A stretch of DNA of 64,000 nucleotides from an uncultured Bacteroidales bacterium (GCA_944323245.1 CALURT010000005.1:54997-118996), one strand, 5' to 3'. Positions 8,608-17,565 are shown, counted from the stretch's first letter. Program-made: numbers and translations. The notes: generated from the sequence alone by a model not told the origin.

Positions 8608-9006
8608 ATGACAATAAAGCAAATATCGGTATTCCTTGAGAACAAAAGCGGAAGGCTGAATCATGTAACCAAAGTCCTTGCCGATGCCGGCATCAATTTA
8701 GACGCTTTCTGTATAGCTGAAACCACTGACTTCGGTCTGTTGAGACTCATAGTTTCGGATGTGGACAAAGCCGTGGAAGTGCTTCGCAAGGCGGATGTCG
8801 CTGTCATTCTTACAGATGTGGTATGTATGGAATGCGGAAACACTCCGGGCTCGCTGGCTGCCATTCTTGCAGCTCTCGCCGAGAGAGGCATATTCATAGA
8901 ATACATGTATGCCTTCTCTCAGGCGGAAACTACGGCCAAAGTAATCATCCGTCCGAACGATCTCAAGGCCTGTACGCAGGTCCTATCCGAGCTGGAACTT
9001 GCGTGA
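8608..9006 (+). CDS. Tandem ACT-domain protein
   Basis: This 132-residue protein consists of two ACT domains. The first begins IKQISVFLENKSGRLNHVTKVLADAGINLDAF and the second begins near VCMECGNTPGSLAAILAALAERG. ACT domains bind amino acids and usually regulate enzymes of amino acid metabolism, so it may sense an aromatic amino acid for the adjacent ligase. It has no catalytic domain. Its last 24 bases overlap the end of the convergent phosphate transporter gene. Confidence 0.85.
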   Translation: MTIKQISVFLENKSGRLNHVTKVLADAGINLDAFCIAETTDFGLLRLIVSDVDKAVEVLRKADVAVILTDVVCMECGNTPGSLAAILAALAERGIFIEYMYAFSQAETTAKVIIRPNDLKACTQVLSELELA

Positions 9007-11217
9007 GGCACGGGAGAGCTGTCTCAAAACTATGGTAATCTGTTCCGACTCCTGAAGGATGTTGAGGTACAGATATGCCACCGTCAGATTGAGCTGCTTG
9101 CTTTGAATATCTATCATCAGGGCTTTTCTCAAATCCGAAAATTCGCTTTGAAGGGCTTTGAGCTTTTCGTCGGTGTCCCTCAATGCCTCGAATTCCCCTT
9201 TCGAGCAGATTTCCGACATTTCGGATATCAGTCCGGCCATTCTGTCGCGTCTTAGACGGAATTCCGAGACATAATGTGCAGGGAGCGGAGAGAAATGGTT
9301 GTCCACATGTTCGTACACCGGCTCGCATATCCTGCGGATGGCATAGTAAAGCTGTTCCCTGTTGTTGGAAATCATGTGGAACCATGCGCTTTTCTTCATA
9401 CCCGTTTCTGTGTCGAGACATCTGAGGCAGACGGTCTCCTTGCGCCGCAGATTCTTCAGTTTCGTTTTTTCATCCCTCAAAGCGTTGGAAGCCTTGCGGA
9501 TAGGTCTTACGTTCTCGTCGAACAGGCCATTGGTGATTGCAAGGTATTTGTCGGTTATGCCGTTGAGGAAATTCGTTTCGTTCGAAGCCACATATTTGCT
9601 GAACAGTGTCCATATCTTGTCCTCGTCATGGCAGGAAAGGACGGCTCTGAATTCGGAATCGGTCTTGGCTTCACTCTTGTCCTTGTACTTGATGTTGCTG
9701 TGAATCATTACAGCGAGTCCGGCCACCACGATGACTGCAGCCACTACAGAGCCTCCGAAGTACATCAGAAGGGCTATCAGGAACGTACAGCCGAACGCTA
9801 TGCCGGCAGTCAGGAACCAGCCTCCGATGACGGAGAGGACTCCTGTGATCCTGAATACGGCGCTTTCCCTGCTCCATGCCTTGTCTGCCAAGGACGAACC
9901 CATTGCCACCATGAAAGTCACGTATGTCGTGGAAAGAGGAAGCTTGAGGGAAGTACCGAGTGCGATGAGCATGGATGCGACCACGAGATTGACCGATGCA
10001 CGTACGAGGTCGTATGCGGCTCCGTCTTCCTTTTCAATGTATGTCTTGTCGAACCGTTTGCCTATCCATTTCCTGACAGATTCCGGAGTAATCGAAACGA
10101 CCCAGCGGGCTGTAGAATTGCTCCACCTTACGATGCTTCTTGCAGCTTTCGACGAGCCGAACAATTCTTCCCCTTCATCCTGACGGGCGAGGTTGATTTC
10201 GGTCTTCGTCACGTTGTGCGCCTTTTTGGAGAAGGCAAGGGCGAGTACCATGACCACGCCTGCTGCGAACAGGAAGATGAACGGCGTGCTTGCCGGTCCG
10301 TTGAGCGCACCCATCATGTGGGTGGTCGGGTCACCGCCTCCTGACGCCATATAGTCCTGATAGGATGAGAATCCTGCAAGAGGGACTCCGATGAAGTTCA
10401 CGAGGTCGTTGCCTGCGAACGCCGTGGCGAGCGAGAATGTTCCGATAAGCACTATCACCTTGAAGACGTTGACCTTGCACCAGTGCAGAATCTGCATGAG
10501 AATCGTGAAGAACACCAAGCATCCGCCGAGAAGCAGTCCGGTGTTTTCGTCAACCCATGTCTTCAGTTCCGGAGTCATGATGGTAAGGTCCTTGACGCCT
10601 TTGATAAGCATGAAATAGATGATGCTCGTCACGGCGATGCCTCCGAATATGCCTATTTTCCAGCTCAGCCCCGGCTTGTAGTTGAAAGTGAACAGTATTC
10701 GTGACAGGTACTGGAGGACTACACCGGCCACGAAAGCCAATGCCACCGAGACGAAGATTGCCATTATGACGGACAACGCCTTTTCCGTATTCATGTAGTC
10801 GGAGAATCCGAGACCGCTGTCGCCTGCCATTTTCAGTATGGCGAAGGCGAATGTCGCACCGAGAAGTTCGAATACCATCGAAACCGTGGTGGACGTCGGC
10901 ATTCCCAATGAGTTGAACACGTCAAGCAGGATGATGTCCGTGACCATGACAGCGAGGAAGATGTACATCAGTTCCTGAAAACTGAACTGTTCCGGCCGGA
11001 AAATGCCGTGCCGTGCGATGTCCATCATACCGTTGCTCATGATAGCTCCGCAGAATACACCCAATGCTGCGATAATGATGATGGTTCTGAATTTTGCTGC
11101 TTTGGAACCGATGGCGGAATTAAGAAAGTTTACCGCATCGTTGCTGACTCCGACCCACAGGTCCGAAACGGCCAGCATGAATAGAAAGATAACGAATCCT
11201 AAATAGACCCAATCCAT
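8983..11217 (-). CDS. Inorganic phosphate transporter, PiT family, with C-terminal PhoU-like region
   Basis: This 744-residue protein is a PiT-family phosphate:cation symporter of the inner membrane. The N-terminal half carries the repeated signature: SNDAVNFLNSAIGSKAAKFRT near residue 25 and GNDLVNFIGVPLAGF further on, with about a dozen hydrophobic segments up to about residue 525. The last 200 or so residues are soluble, charged and helical (KYKDKSEAKTDSEF onward), like the PhoU domains appended to PiT proteins in Bacteroidota. It is transcribed away from a PhoB/PhoR-like pair and shares a control region with it. The stop codon (complement of 8983-8985) lies inside the convergent ACT gene, a 24-bp tail-to-tail overlap. 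Confidence 0.92.
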   Translation of the reverse strand: MDWVYLGFVIFLFMLAVSDLWVGVSNDAVNFLNSAIGSKAAKFRTIIIIAALGVFCGAIMSNGMMDIARHGIFRPEQFSFQELMYIFLAVMVTDIILLDVFNSLGMPTSTTVSMVFELLGATFAFAILKMAGDSGLGFSDYMNTEKALSVIMAIFVSVALAFVAGVVLQYLSRILFTFNYKPGLSWKIGIFGGIAVTSIIYFMLIKGVKDLTIMTPELKTWVDENTGLLLGGCLVFFTILMQILHWCKVNVFKVIVLIGTFSLATAFAGNDLVNFIGVPLAGFSSYQDYMASGGGDPTTHMMGALNGPASTPFIFLFAAGVVMVLALAFSKKAHNVTKTEINLARQDEGEELFGSSKAARSIVRWSNSTARWVVSITPESVRKWIGKRFDKTYIEKEDGAAYDLVRASVNLVVASMLIALGTSLKLPLSTTYVTFMVAMGSSLADKAWSRESAVFRITGVLSVIGGWFLTAGIAFGCTFLIALLMYFGGSVVAAVIVVAGLAVMIHSNIKYKDKSEAKTDSEFRAVLSCHDEDKIWTLFSKYVASNETNFLNGITDKYLAITNGLFDENVRPIRKASNALRDEKTKLKNLRRKETVCLRCLDTETGMKKSAWFHMISNNREQLYYAIRRICEPVYEHVDNHFSPLPAHYVSEFRLRRDRMAGLISEMSEICSKGEFEALRDTDEKLKALQSEFSDLRKALMIDIQSKQLNLTVAYLYLNILQESEQITIVLRQLSRASRKFQLG

Positions 11218-11237
11218 GTTTTTACAGGTTTAGGCCG

Positions 11238-11245
11238 CAAAGGTA
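11238..11245 (-). promoter_or_regulatory. -7 promoter element for the phosphate transporter
   Basis: On the minus strand these bases read TACCTTTG, matching TAnnTTTG, 20 nt upstream of the transporter ATG. Pho-box-like repeats lie about 45-85 bp further upstream. Confidence 0.55.
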
Positions 11246-11288
11246 TGTATGGAAATCCAATAGACCGCCGATGTCCTGTTAAATAATT

Positions 11289-11330
11289 GTTACAAAATTT
11301 TCACGGCGGATTTCGTAACAAAATTTTAAC
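11289..11330. promoter_or_regulatory. Two Pho-box-like direct repeats
   Basis: GTTACAAAATTTTCAC (11289-11304) and GTAACAAAATTTTAAC (11315-11330) are direct repeats 26 bp apart in the region between the divergent transporter and response-regulator genes. Each can be read as a 7-4-7 pattern (TGTTACA-AAAT-TTTCACG and CGTAACA-AAAT-TTTAACT), which resembles PhoB-type sites. Binding by the adjacent regulator is inferred. Confidence 0.5.
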
Positions 11331-11362
11331 TTTTTTGAAACACGATTGATTTTCATTACTTT

Positions 11363-11370
11363 TACCTTTG
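11363..11370 (+). promoter_or_regulatory. -7 promoter element for the response regulator gene
   Basis: TACCTTTG matches TAnnTTTG and ends 16 nt before the ATG at 11387. The upstream Pho-box-like repeat at 11315-11330 lies about 32 bp before it, in a position suited to activation. Confidence 0.55.
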
Positions 11371-11386
11371 TGAAAATTTTCAGCGT

Positions 11387-12076
11387 ATGCAAAAGGAAAG
11401 AATCCTCATCGTTGACGACGAGGAAGACATAAGGGAAATCCTGCAGTTCAATCTGGAGAATGCAGGTTACGAGGTTGTTTCCGTCGCATCGGCGGAAGAA
11501 GCCTTGGCCGGGCCTGCGGAAGACTGCAATCTGATTCTGTTGGACGTGATGATGGACGGGATGTCCGGATTCAGGATGGCCGAAGTGCTCAGAAAGGAGC
11601 GTCATTCCCAGGTACCTGTCATTTTCCTGACGGCGCGGAGTGCAGAGAACGATCTTCTGACAGGATTTTCCGCAGGTGGGGATGACTATATAGCCAAGCC
11701 TTTTTCCATTCAGGAAGTTCTCGTAAGGGTAAAGGCCGTGCTGAAGCGTTCCCATACGAAAGGAGCCGCAGACGGGCGTTCGGAAATAAAGGCAGGCCGC
11801 ATAATGATGGACCTTGCCAAGAAAATGGTCTATGCAGACGGGGAGCCGATAGTCTTTTCGAAAAAGGAATTCGAAATACTGAGCCTTCTGGTCCGGCATC
11901 AGGGCCGGGTGTTTTCCCGTGAAGAACTGATTGACGAACTGTGGAAAGACGCACCTTACGTTTTGGACAGGACAGTGGACGTACATATTGCCAGAATCCG
12001 GGGAAAACTCGGACAATACAAGAATTATCTGACCAACAGATCAGGATACGGCTACTGCTTCACTGCCGAAGACTGA
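11387..12076 (+). CDS. OmpR/PhoB-family response regulator
   Basis: This 229-residue protein has an N-terminal receiver domain (residues 1 to about 120) with the acidic pocket VDDEEDI, phospho-acceptor Asp in LILLDVMMDGMSG and the conserved Lys in DYIAKPFS. The C-terminal domain (about 135-229) is a winged helix of the OmpR type (FSKKEFEILSLLVRH, VDVHIARIRGKLG, SGYGYCF). It lies 40 nt before a sensor kinase and divergent from a phosphate transporter, so a PhoB-like role in phosphate starvation is likely but inferred from context. Confidence 0.9.
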   Translation: MQKERILIVDDEEDIREILQFNLENAGYEVVSVASAEEALAGPAEDCNLILLDVMMDGMSGFRMAEVLRKERHSQVPVIFLTARSAENDLLTGFSAGGDDYIAKPFSIQEVLVRVKAVLKRSHTKGAADGRSEIKAGRIMMDLAKKMVYADGEPIVFSKKEFEILSLLVRHQGRVFSREELIDELWKDAPYVLDRTVDVHIARIRGKLGQYKNYLTNRSGYGYCFTAED

Positions 12077-12116
12077 TTTTGCCATGAAGTAGAAGTTTTG
12101 TCAGGGAATAAAAACG

Positions 12117-13838
12117 ATGGAAAGAAGACGGTGGACATACAAGAAGCAGCTGCTCTTTTATTTTACGGGAGTGTTTTTCCTGTTTGCGTTGCTTTTGGTC
12201 ATATTCCAGCTCCGCTCGGAACGGAACTACAAGCAGAAAATGCTTGAGTTCAGGCTGTCTGCATATTCGGACATAGTATCGAAGTCCCGCGGTGACTATG
12301 GATCTGTGGTGACGAAAATGCCCGATGATCTGAGAGTTACCGTGATGGATCTGCACGGGGACGTCCTCTTCGATTCGGTCAAGGACAAGGAAAGCATGGA
12401 CAACCACTCATCCCGTCCGGAAGTCCGTTCCGCCCTGCACGACATGCAGGGATATTCCATAAGGACCTCGGACAGCACCGGAATCCCGTATTTCTACTTT
12501 GCCAAGTTTTACGGAGACATTATCATAAGGGTTGCCCTGCCGTACGAACTGGACGTGAAACATTTTTTCCGGCCGGATTTCATTTTCCTCATCCTTGCGT
12601 TTCTGATATTCTTAGTGGCGTTGTTTACGGTACTTTTCCTTGCAGACAAATTCGGGCAGGGCGTGGCGAGGCTGCACAATCTTGCCGAAGCGGCGAAGTC
12701 GGGCTCCGTGGACTATGACAGGATTTCCTTCCCGGATTCGGAACTCGGAGACATAGGGGTCACGATGTTGGAGAGTTACCGCCGCCTTGACGAAAGCAAC
12801 AAGATCATCGCCCTTGAGAAGGAAAGACTTGCCCTGCACATACATTATTATGACGAGGGAATAGCCATTTTCTCTCCTGAGAAAAAGAAGGTCTATGCCA
12901 ACCCGAAATTCATCCAGTACGTCAACACATTGCTCGACAGGCCTACTCCTGACCTGAACGATATATGGAAAAGCCCGGTTTTCGCTCCTCTTGAGGAATT
13001 TCTTGCCGGCAACTCATACGGTTCTTCGGATTCTGTCCCTGTTTTCCCGTTCAAGGTAAGGAAAGGGGCGAGGGATTACGGCATCAGACTTCTCGTATAT
13101 CCTGACGGCGGTTTTGAAATCACCATCAACGACGTGTCCGCAGCCGAGAAGAACAGGTTGGTCAAGCAGCAGATGACCAACAATATAGCCCATGAACTGA
13201 GGACTCCGGTAAGCAGCATAAGGGGATATCTTGAAACCCTTGTCACATGCGGCGACATCAGTCCGGAGAGGCGGCAGATGTTTTTGGACAGGGCATACGC
13301 CCAGGTCATGAGGCTCTCTGACCTTATCAGGGACATAGCTTTGATTACCAAAATAGAAGAAGCTCCAGAACAGCTTGCAAAGGAGAAACTGAACCTGAAA
13401 TCAGTGGCAGACGAGATTTTCGAGGAATTCCGTGAGACCATAGAGAGGGAAGACATGAAAGTGGAGAACCTTCTGCCTGACAATCTTGAAATCACGGGCA
13501 ATGCAAGTCTCATCTATGCCATATTCCGCAATCTCGTGGAAAACAGCGTGAAATATGCCGGACATGGGGTGACCCTTCATATCGAATGTTACGCCAAGGG
13601 CGACGGGTACTGTCATCTGACGTATTACGATACTGGAAAAGGTGTCTCGGAGGAGCATCTCGCCAAGATTTTCGAGAGGTTCTACCGCATATCCGAAGGC
13701 CGGACCCGCGATGCCGGAGGTTCCGGGCTCGGGCTGTCCATAGTCCGCAATGCCATAGCCTTCCACAAGGGCGATGTCCGTGCAGTCAACCGTCGTGACG
13801 GCGGCCTCGAATTCCTGTTCTCATTGAGTGAAAAATGA
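12117..13838 (+). CDS. Membrane sensor histidine kinase, PhoR-like
   Basis: This 573-residue protein has a transmembrane helix near residues 11-29, an extracytoplasmic loop of about 110 residues, and a second helix at about 155-180. A HAMP-like and PAS-like stretch follows, then the HisKA phospho-acceptor box NNIAHELRTPVSSIRGYLE (His about residue 360). The HATPase_c domain has the N box (NLVENSVKYAG), DTGKGVSEE and GGSGLGLSIV. It presumably phosphorylates the regulator encoded just upstream. Phosphate control is suggested by the neighbouring PiT gene and the repeats in front of the regulator. Confidence 0.9.
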   Translation: MERRRWTYKKQLLFYFTGVFFLFALLLVIFQLRSERNYKQKMLEFRLSAYSDIVSKSRGDYGSVVTKMPDDLRVTVMDLHGDVLFDSVKDKESMDNHSSRPEVRSALHDMQGYSIRTSDSTGIPYFYFAKFYGDIIIRVALPYELDVKHFFRPDFIFLILAFLIFLVALFTVLFLADKFGQGVARLHNLAEAAKSGSVDYDRISFPDSELGDIGVTMLESYRRLDESNKIIALEKERLALHIHYYDEGIAIFSPEKKKVYANPKFIQYVNTLLDRPTPDLNDIWKSPVFAPLEEFLAGNSYGSSDSVPVFPFKVRKGARDYGIRLLVYPDGGFEITINDVSAAEKNRLVKQQMTNNIAHELRTPVSSIRGYLETLVTCGDISPERRQMFLDRAYAQVMRLSDLIRDIALITKIEEAPEQLAKEKLNLKSVADEIFEEFRETIEREDMKVENLLPDNLEITGNASLIYAIFRNLVENSVKYAGHGVTLHIECYAKGDGYCHLTYYDTGKGVSEEHLAKIFERFYRISEGRTRDAGGSGLGLSIVRNAIAFHKGDVRAVNRRDGGLEFLFSLSEK

Positions 13839-13839
13839 A

Positions 13840-14054
13840 TTTTAACGTGAGTTCGATGAAATGAAAGCATTGAATTTCAGAGAACTACCTCTTATAGAGG
13901 ATTCGCAAACGAATCCGGCAGCAAATCCTCCCATACGCAGGGGAGGATTTAGGAGGGGTGACACGTGAAAATAAAGGGATTTCGGAGAAATCCTTAACGA
14001 CGGTTCGACGAATTCCCTAGTGCTGAGCAACATAAATTCGTCGAACTGACGTAA
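13840..14054 (+). repeat. Composite palindromic intergenic repeat, copy B (divergent middle part)
   Basis: This copy lies between the convergent kinase and aldo/keto reductase genes. It contains the AGTTCGATG/GAACTACCTC module (about 13849-13893), a GGATTCG-CAAA-CGAATCC hairpin, and the shared final stem at 13994-14054 (TTAACGACGGTTCGACGAAT, then ATTCGTCGAACTGACGTAA). The CCCCTTAACAAGGGG module of the other copies is missing. Confidence 0.8.
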
Positions 14055-14079
14055 TTTTCCGACGTCGGCCGTAGTCTGA

Positions 14080-15024
14080 TCAGTATTTGGTGCCGAACCT
14101 GTCGGTATTTCCGATTTTTTCCATCATCTCCTTTACGGTACAGTCGTCTGCAGGTGTCAGGCTTTCGATAAGGTGAACCTCGGAGCTTGCTGCCACTACC
14201 GGTATGATTCCATGATACCGGGAAATCCCGCTTAAAACCAGTTGTGAAGCTCCATAAGCGGTTTCTTTTGCATATTCCCTGATGATTGTCAAGATCTTAC
14301 GATTGTGTAAGGAATCATATTGGATCGGGATTTCCGGTGTGTCGTGTTCGTATATACCTCCGAGAAGCGGGGAATATGCCATCATGGTAATGTCTTTGCT
14401 GCGGCAGTATCCGTATTGCTCGGGAGTGAGCACGGTTTGTGTCCCGAAATCCGCTCCCATGTAGGGCTGGAGGATGGAATATCTTTGCTGCAGTACGATG
14501 AAGCGGCGGTATCCGTACTTTTCCGCTGCGGCGTCTGCTTCCGACAGTCCTGCGATATCATGGTTGCTGGCTCCGATATATCTGACTTTTCCCGCCTTGA
14601 CAAGCCTGTAAAATGCTTCCATGCTTTCTTCTGCAGGCGTATCACGATCCTGCGCATGGGCAAAATATATGTCAATATAGTCGCAGCCAAGCCGTTCCAA
14701 TGATTTTTCGCATTCGGAGATGATGATTCCCGCCTTGAGCGAGCGGGGAATGTCGCCATAGGGGAAGCCGACCTTGGAAGTGACTATGAAGTCAGTACGG
14801 TTGCGTGTTTTCAGCCATTGTCCTATGACGGTTTCGCTTTCTCCTCCGCTGAATCCCGGTACCCATGATGCATATTTGTTGGCCGAATCGAGAAAATTCC
14901 CTCCCATCCCGGCGAAAATATCCAAAAGCCGGAAAGATGTGCTCTTTCCGACTTTTGTCCCGAAATACATTGTTCCCAAGCAATATTCACTTACATTCAA
15001 GTCTGTTTCGGGAATGCGTTTCAT
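14080..15024 (-). CDS. Aldo/keto reductase
   Basis: The protein (314 residues from the start chosen) is an NAD(P)H-dependent aldo/keto reductase with a TIM-barrel fold. It opens RIPETDLNVSEYCLGTMYFG and shows the catalytic tetrad pattern: Asp in FLDSANKY with Tyr following, Lys in VTSKVGF and His in DIYFAHAQD. The frame stays open to an ATG at 15048 that overlaps the carrier gene by 11 bp, and ATGs at 15030 and 15024 are alternatives; 15024 fits the usual family N-terminus. It is the last gene of a minus-strand set with a hexuronate-type carrier and a URO-D-family gene, so the substrate may be a sugar acid or aldehyde from the PUL. The substrate is not determined. Confidence 0.85.
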   Translation of the reverse strand: MKRIPETDLNVSEYCLGTMYFGTKVGKSTSFRLLDIFAGMGGNFLDSANKYASWVPGFSGGESETVIGQWLKTRNRTDFIVTSKVGFPYGDIPRSLKAGIIISECEKSLERLGCDYIDIYFAHAQDRDTPAEESMEAFYRLVKAGKVRYIGASNHDIAGLSEADAAAEKYGYRRFIVLQQRYSILQPYMGADFGTQTVLTPEQYGYCRSKDITMMAYSPLLGGIYEHDTPEIPIQYDSLHNRKILTIIREYAKETAYGASQLVLSGISRYHGIIPVVAASSEVHLIESLTPADDCTVKEMMEKIGNTDRFGTKY

Positions 15025-15037
15025 TGTCATTCTTTTT

Positions 15038-16369
15038 TCAGATTCCATGCACTGTCGACTTCTTTTTCTTATCCTTGAGTGCAGCCATAATCAGCCATGC
15101 GGCGAGGTACGAGACGGCACAGATGACAAACATTATACCGTAACCGGTGCCGATGTCCCCGAGAGCCTTGAAGTGGTCGAAAAGGATACCGGCGAGTTTG
15201 GCGACGACGATACCTCCGATAGATCCTGCCATACCTCCGATGCCGGTGACAGAAGCGACGGCCTTCTTCGGGAAGTTGTCAGAAACGGTGGCGAAGAGGT
15301 TTGCCATCCAGGCACAGTGTGCTGCGCATGCGATGCCGATAATGGCGACGGCGAACCACATGTCAGCCGCTCCGGCGGACTGGGTGAACAACACGGCCAG
15401 CGGAAGAATCGCGTAAACAAGCATCGAGCGAGAACGGGCCTTTTTAGGCTCCATACCACTGTTGATGAGGAACTTCGGAAGCCAACCTCCGATTATGCTT
15501 CCAATGGAAGAGCAAGTATATACGACAATAAGCGGAAGAGAAATGTCCATACCCTCGAGTCCGTATTCAGACTTGAGGAAAGAAGGGAGCCAGAACAGGA
15601 AGAACCACCAGACAGGGTCGGAGAACAGTTTACCGACGACGAAGGCCCAGGTCCCTTTCTCCTTGAGAAGGCTTGCCCATGAATATTTCCTGCCGTCATC
15701 GGCGGCGTCTTCACTTTCCATCATGTCTGCGATTGCATTTTCTGCAGCGTTATCGGAATTTATGTACTCGAGTTCGGCTGGAGATATTTTCTTCTCGGAA
15801 GGTTTCCCGTAACATATTACCCAAAGGACAAGCCACAGGAGTCCGAGCGCACCGGTCGCATAGAAAGCGGCCTGCCAACCGTAGTTTATGAGAAGCCACG
15901 GTATCAGGACAGGAGCGACTATAGCGCCGATGTTCGAGCCGGAGTTGTAGATACCGGTAGCGAGGGCCCTTTCCTTGAGGGGGAACCACTCGGCGACGGT
16001 CTTGTTTGCGGCGGGGAAGTTCCCGGCCTCGCTGAGCCCGAGAAGCGAGCGTGCTGCGGCGAAACCGAAAGTCCCTTTTGCAAAACCGTGCATGATGGTA
16101 GCGAGGCTCCAGACGCAGACGGAGATGAAATATCCCAACTTGGTGCCGAGTTTGTCAATAAGCCATCCGGCACCAAGGAGCCCGATAGCGTAAGCGACCT
16201 GGAAGCAGACGACAATGTTGCTGTAGTCGGATTCGGTCCATCCGAACTGGGCTCCGATGTCGTCCTTCAGGAGTCCGATTACTGTCCTGTCGAGATAATT
16301 GAGTGTCGTGGCGAAAAACAGGAGGGCGCAAATCACCCACCTGTAATTTCCTGTTTTAGTCTTACTCAT
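15038..16369 (-). CDS. MFS transporter of the hexuronate (ExuT-like) anion:cation symporter family
   Basis: This 443-residue protein has about 12 hydrophobic segments. It opens RWVICALLFFATTLNYLDRT, a typical start for ExuT and related sugar-acid carriers, and contains GLLGAGWLIDKLGTKLGY (the loop 2-3 motif) and RSLLGLSEAGNFPAANKTVA. It should import hexuronates or similar acids across the inner membrane. It lies 21 nt downstream of the URO-D-family gene and slightly upstream of the reductase, in an apparent three-gene operon beside a uronate-degrading PUL. Confidence 0.88.
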   Translation of the reverse strand: MSKTKTGNYRWVICALLFFATTLNYLDRTVIGLLKDDIGAQFGWTESDYSNIVVCFQVAYAIGLLGAGWLIDKLGTKLGYFISVCVWSLATIMHGFAKGTFGFAAARSLLGLSEAGNFPAANKTVAEWFPLKERALATGIYNSGSNIGAIVAPVLIPWLLINYGWQAAFYATGALGLLWLVLWVICYGKPSEKKISPAELEYINSDNAAENAIADMMESEDAADDGRKYSWASLLKEKGTWAFVVGKLFSDPVWWFFLFWLPSFLKSEYGLEGMDISLPLIVVYTCSSIGSIIGGWLPKFLINSGMEPKKARSRSMLVYAILPLAVLFTQSAGAADMWFAVAIIGIACAAHCAWMANLFATVSDNFPKKAVASVTGIGGMAGSIGGIVVAKLAGILFDHFKALGDIGTGYGIMFVICAVSYLAAWLIMAALKDKKKKSTVHGI

Positions 16370-16390
16370 GATACGTTGAACTTAATGGAT

Positions 16391-17563
16391 TCAATATTTT
16401 CCGTATTCCATGAGCGTATCCCACATCGCCCAGAAGTTTGCGGCGGAGACGTCGTCCTGGATGTTGTGCACAGGAGCGAAAACGAAGCCGCCACCCGGGG
16501 CCATAATGTCGAGAATCCGTTTCACCTGGTCGCGGACTTCGTCGGGGGTACCTTTGCAGAGAGTTGACTGTGTGTCAATACCTCCGCCCCAGAATACGAT
16601 ATCGTTACCGAAGTCCGTCTTGAGCCTCTTCAGGTCCATGTCGAAAGCCGTGAATTGGACAGGGTTGAGGATGTCGAGCCCGGCTTCGATAAGGTCAGGG
16701 ATAATCGGCCTGATAGCACCGCAGGAGTGCATGAACGTATGTATCCCGGGGATTTGTTCCTTGATGAATGAGAAAATCCGTTTGAAACGCGGGATTATCC
16801 ATTGTCGGAGCTGGTCCGGGTCGATAAGGGTTGAGTTCTGCGTGCCGAGGTCGTCACATTCGGACGCGACGAGGATTTTCTGAGCGTATCCGTTGTCCTT
16901 TATCCATGTGAGGAGGGCCTTCCAGTATTTGATTTTGTGCACGGTAATCTGTTCGGCGAGTTCCTCGACACCGTCGGGGTCAAGGACGGTGTCCATGTAC
17001 CAGTTCTCGTGTCGGCGGATACGTGTGCTCATTTCGGTGATACCGGCACAGCTTCTATCGGCAATACCACAGTTGTCTCCGATATTCTCGGCAAGCGGTG
17101 CGATATCGATTTCCATCTGTGCGGTAAGTGCGTCGTCCCACTCGGGAACATGCCAGTGTTTCAGCCCTTCGGAAATGCTCGGATAAGATTCAAGGGGATA
17201 GGAGAACTGGCTGTAGTATAGTTCGCCTGGTCCCATCCTCCATCCGCAGTCCCAGTAATCGGTGAGTGAATACCCGCCGTCCGGCTCGGCGACCCTGACC
17301 TCTTCATATCGGGGGATACGTCTGGCTCCGATACGACGTGTGTCGGATTTCAGGGCGCGGAGGGTGTCTTCGACCGGAGTTACGATCTGTGAAATCGGGT
17401 CGCATTCAGCGGGGTCGAAATCCGTTGAGAGCCCCCGCTCCTTCATGGCGTTTATGAAGGCACCCCGGCAGATGCCCGTGACTGTCGTTCCGGACAAGTC
17501 ATAGGGTACTCTGTCGGGTTCCTTGTGTGCCAAAGTTGTCTTTATTCTTTCAAAACCGTTCAT
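16391..17563 (-). CDS. Uroporphyrinogen decarboxylase (URO-D) superfamily protein
   Basis: This 390-residue protein belongs to the wider URO-D/methyltransferase superfamily. It is not a heme-pathway HemE by context. It starts NGFERIKTTLAHKEPDRVPYDLSG and carries FMHSCGAIRPIIPDLIEAGLDILNPVQ, where the His-Ser-Cys pair occupies the zinc-binding position of methyl-cobamide transferases. Near the C-terminus is APVHNIQDDVSAANFWAM, typical of an uncharacterised group; the third zinc-ligand cysteine of MtbA-type enzymes is not obvious. It leads an operon with a hexuronate carrier and a reductase. Possible roles include handling methylated sugars or another C1 step, but this is unproven. A repeat hairpin ends 2 nt upstream of its start codon. 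Confidence 0.8.
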   Translation of the reverse strand: MNGFERIKTTLAHKEPDRVPYDLSGTTVTGICRGAFINAMKERGLSTDFDPAECDPISQIVTPVEDTLRALKSDTRRIGARRIPRYEEVRVAEPDGGYSLTDYWDCGWRMGPGELYYSQFSYPLESYPSISEGLKHWHVPEWDDALTAQMEIDIAPLAENIGDNCGIADRSCAGITEMSTRIRRHENWYMDTVLDPDGVEELAEQITVHKIKYWKALLTWIKDNGYAQKILVASECDDLGTQNSTLIDPDQLRQWIIPRFKRIFSFIKEQIPGIHTFMHSCGAIRPIIPDLIEAGLDILNPVQFTAFDMDLKRLKTDFGNDIVFWGGGIDTQSTLCKGTPDEVRDQVKRILDIMAPGGGFVFAPVHNIQDDVSAANFWAMWDTLMEYGKY

Positions 17564-17565
17564 TT

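Noticed and set aside
9274..10344. 356-codon plus-strand frame opposite the phosphate transporter
   Set aside because: Antisense shadow of the PiT gene, with odd composition and no motif.
16391..17563. HemE uroporphyrinogen decarboxylase
   Set aside because: The HSCG zinc-type motif and the sugar-acid gene context fit the wider methyltransferase-like superfamily rather than heme synthesis.
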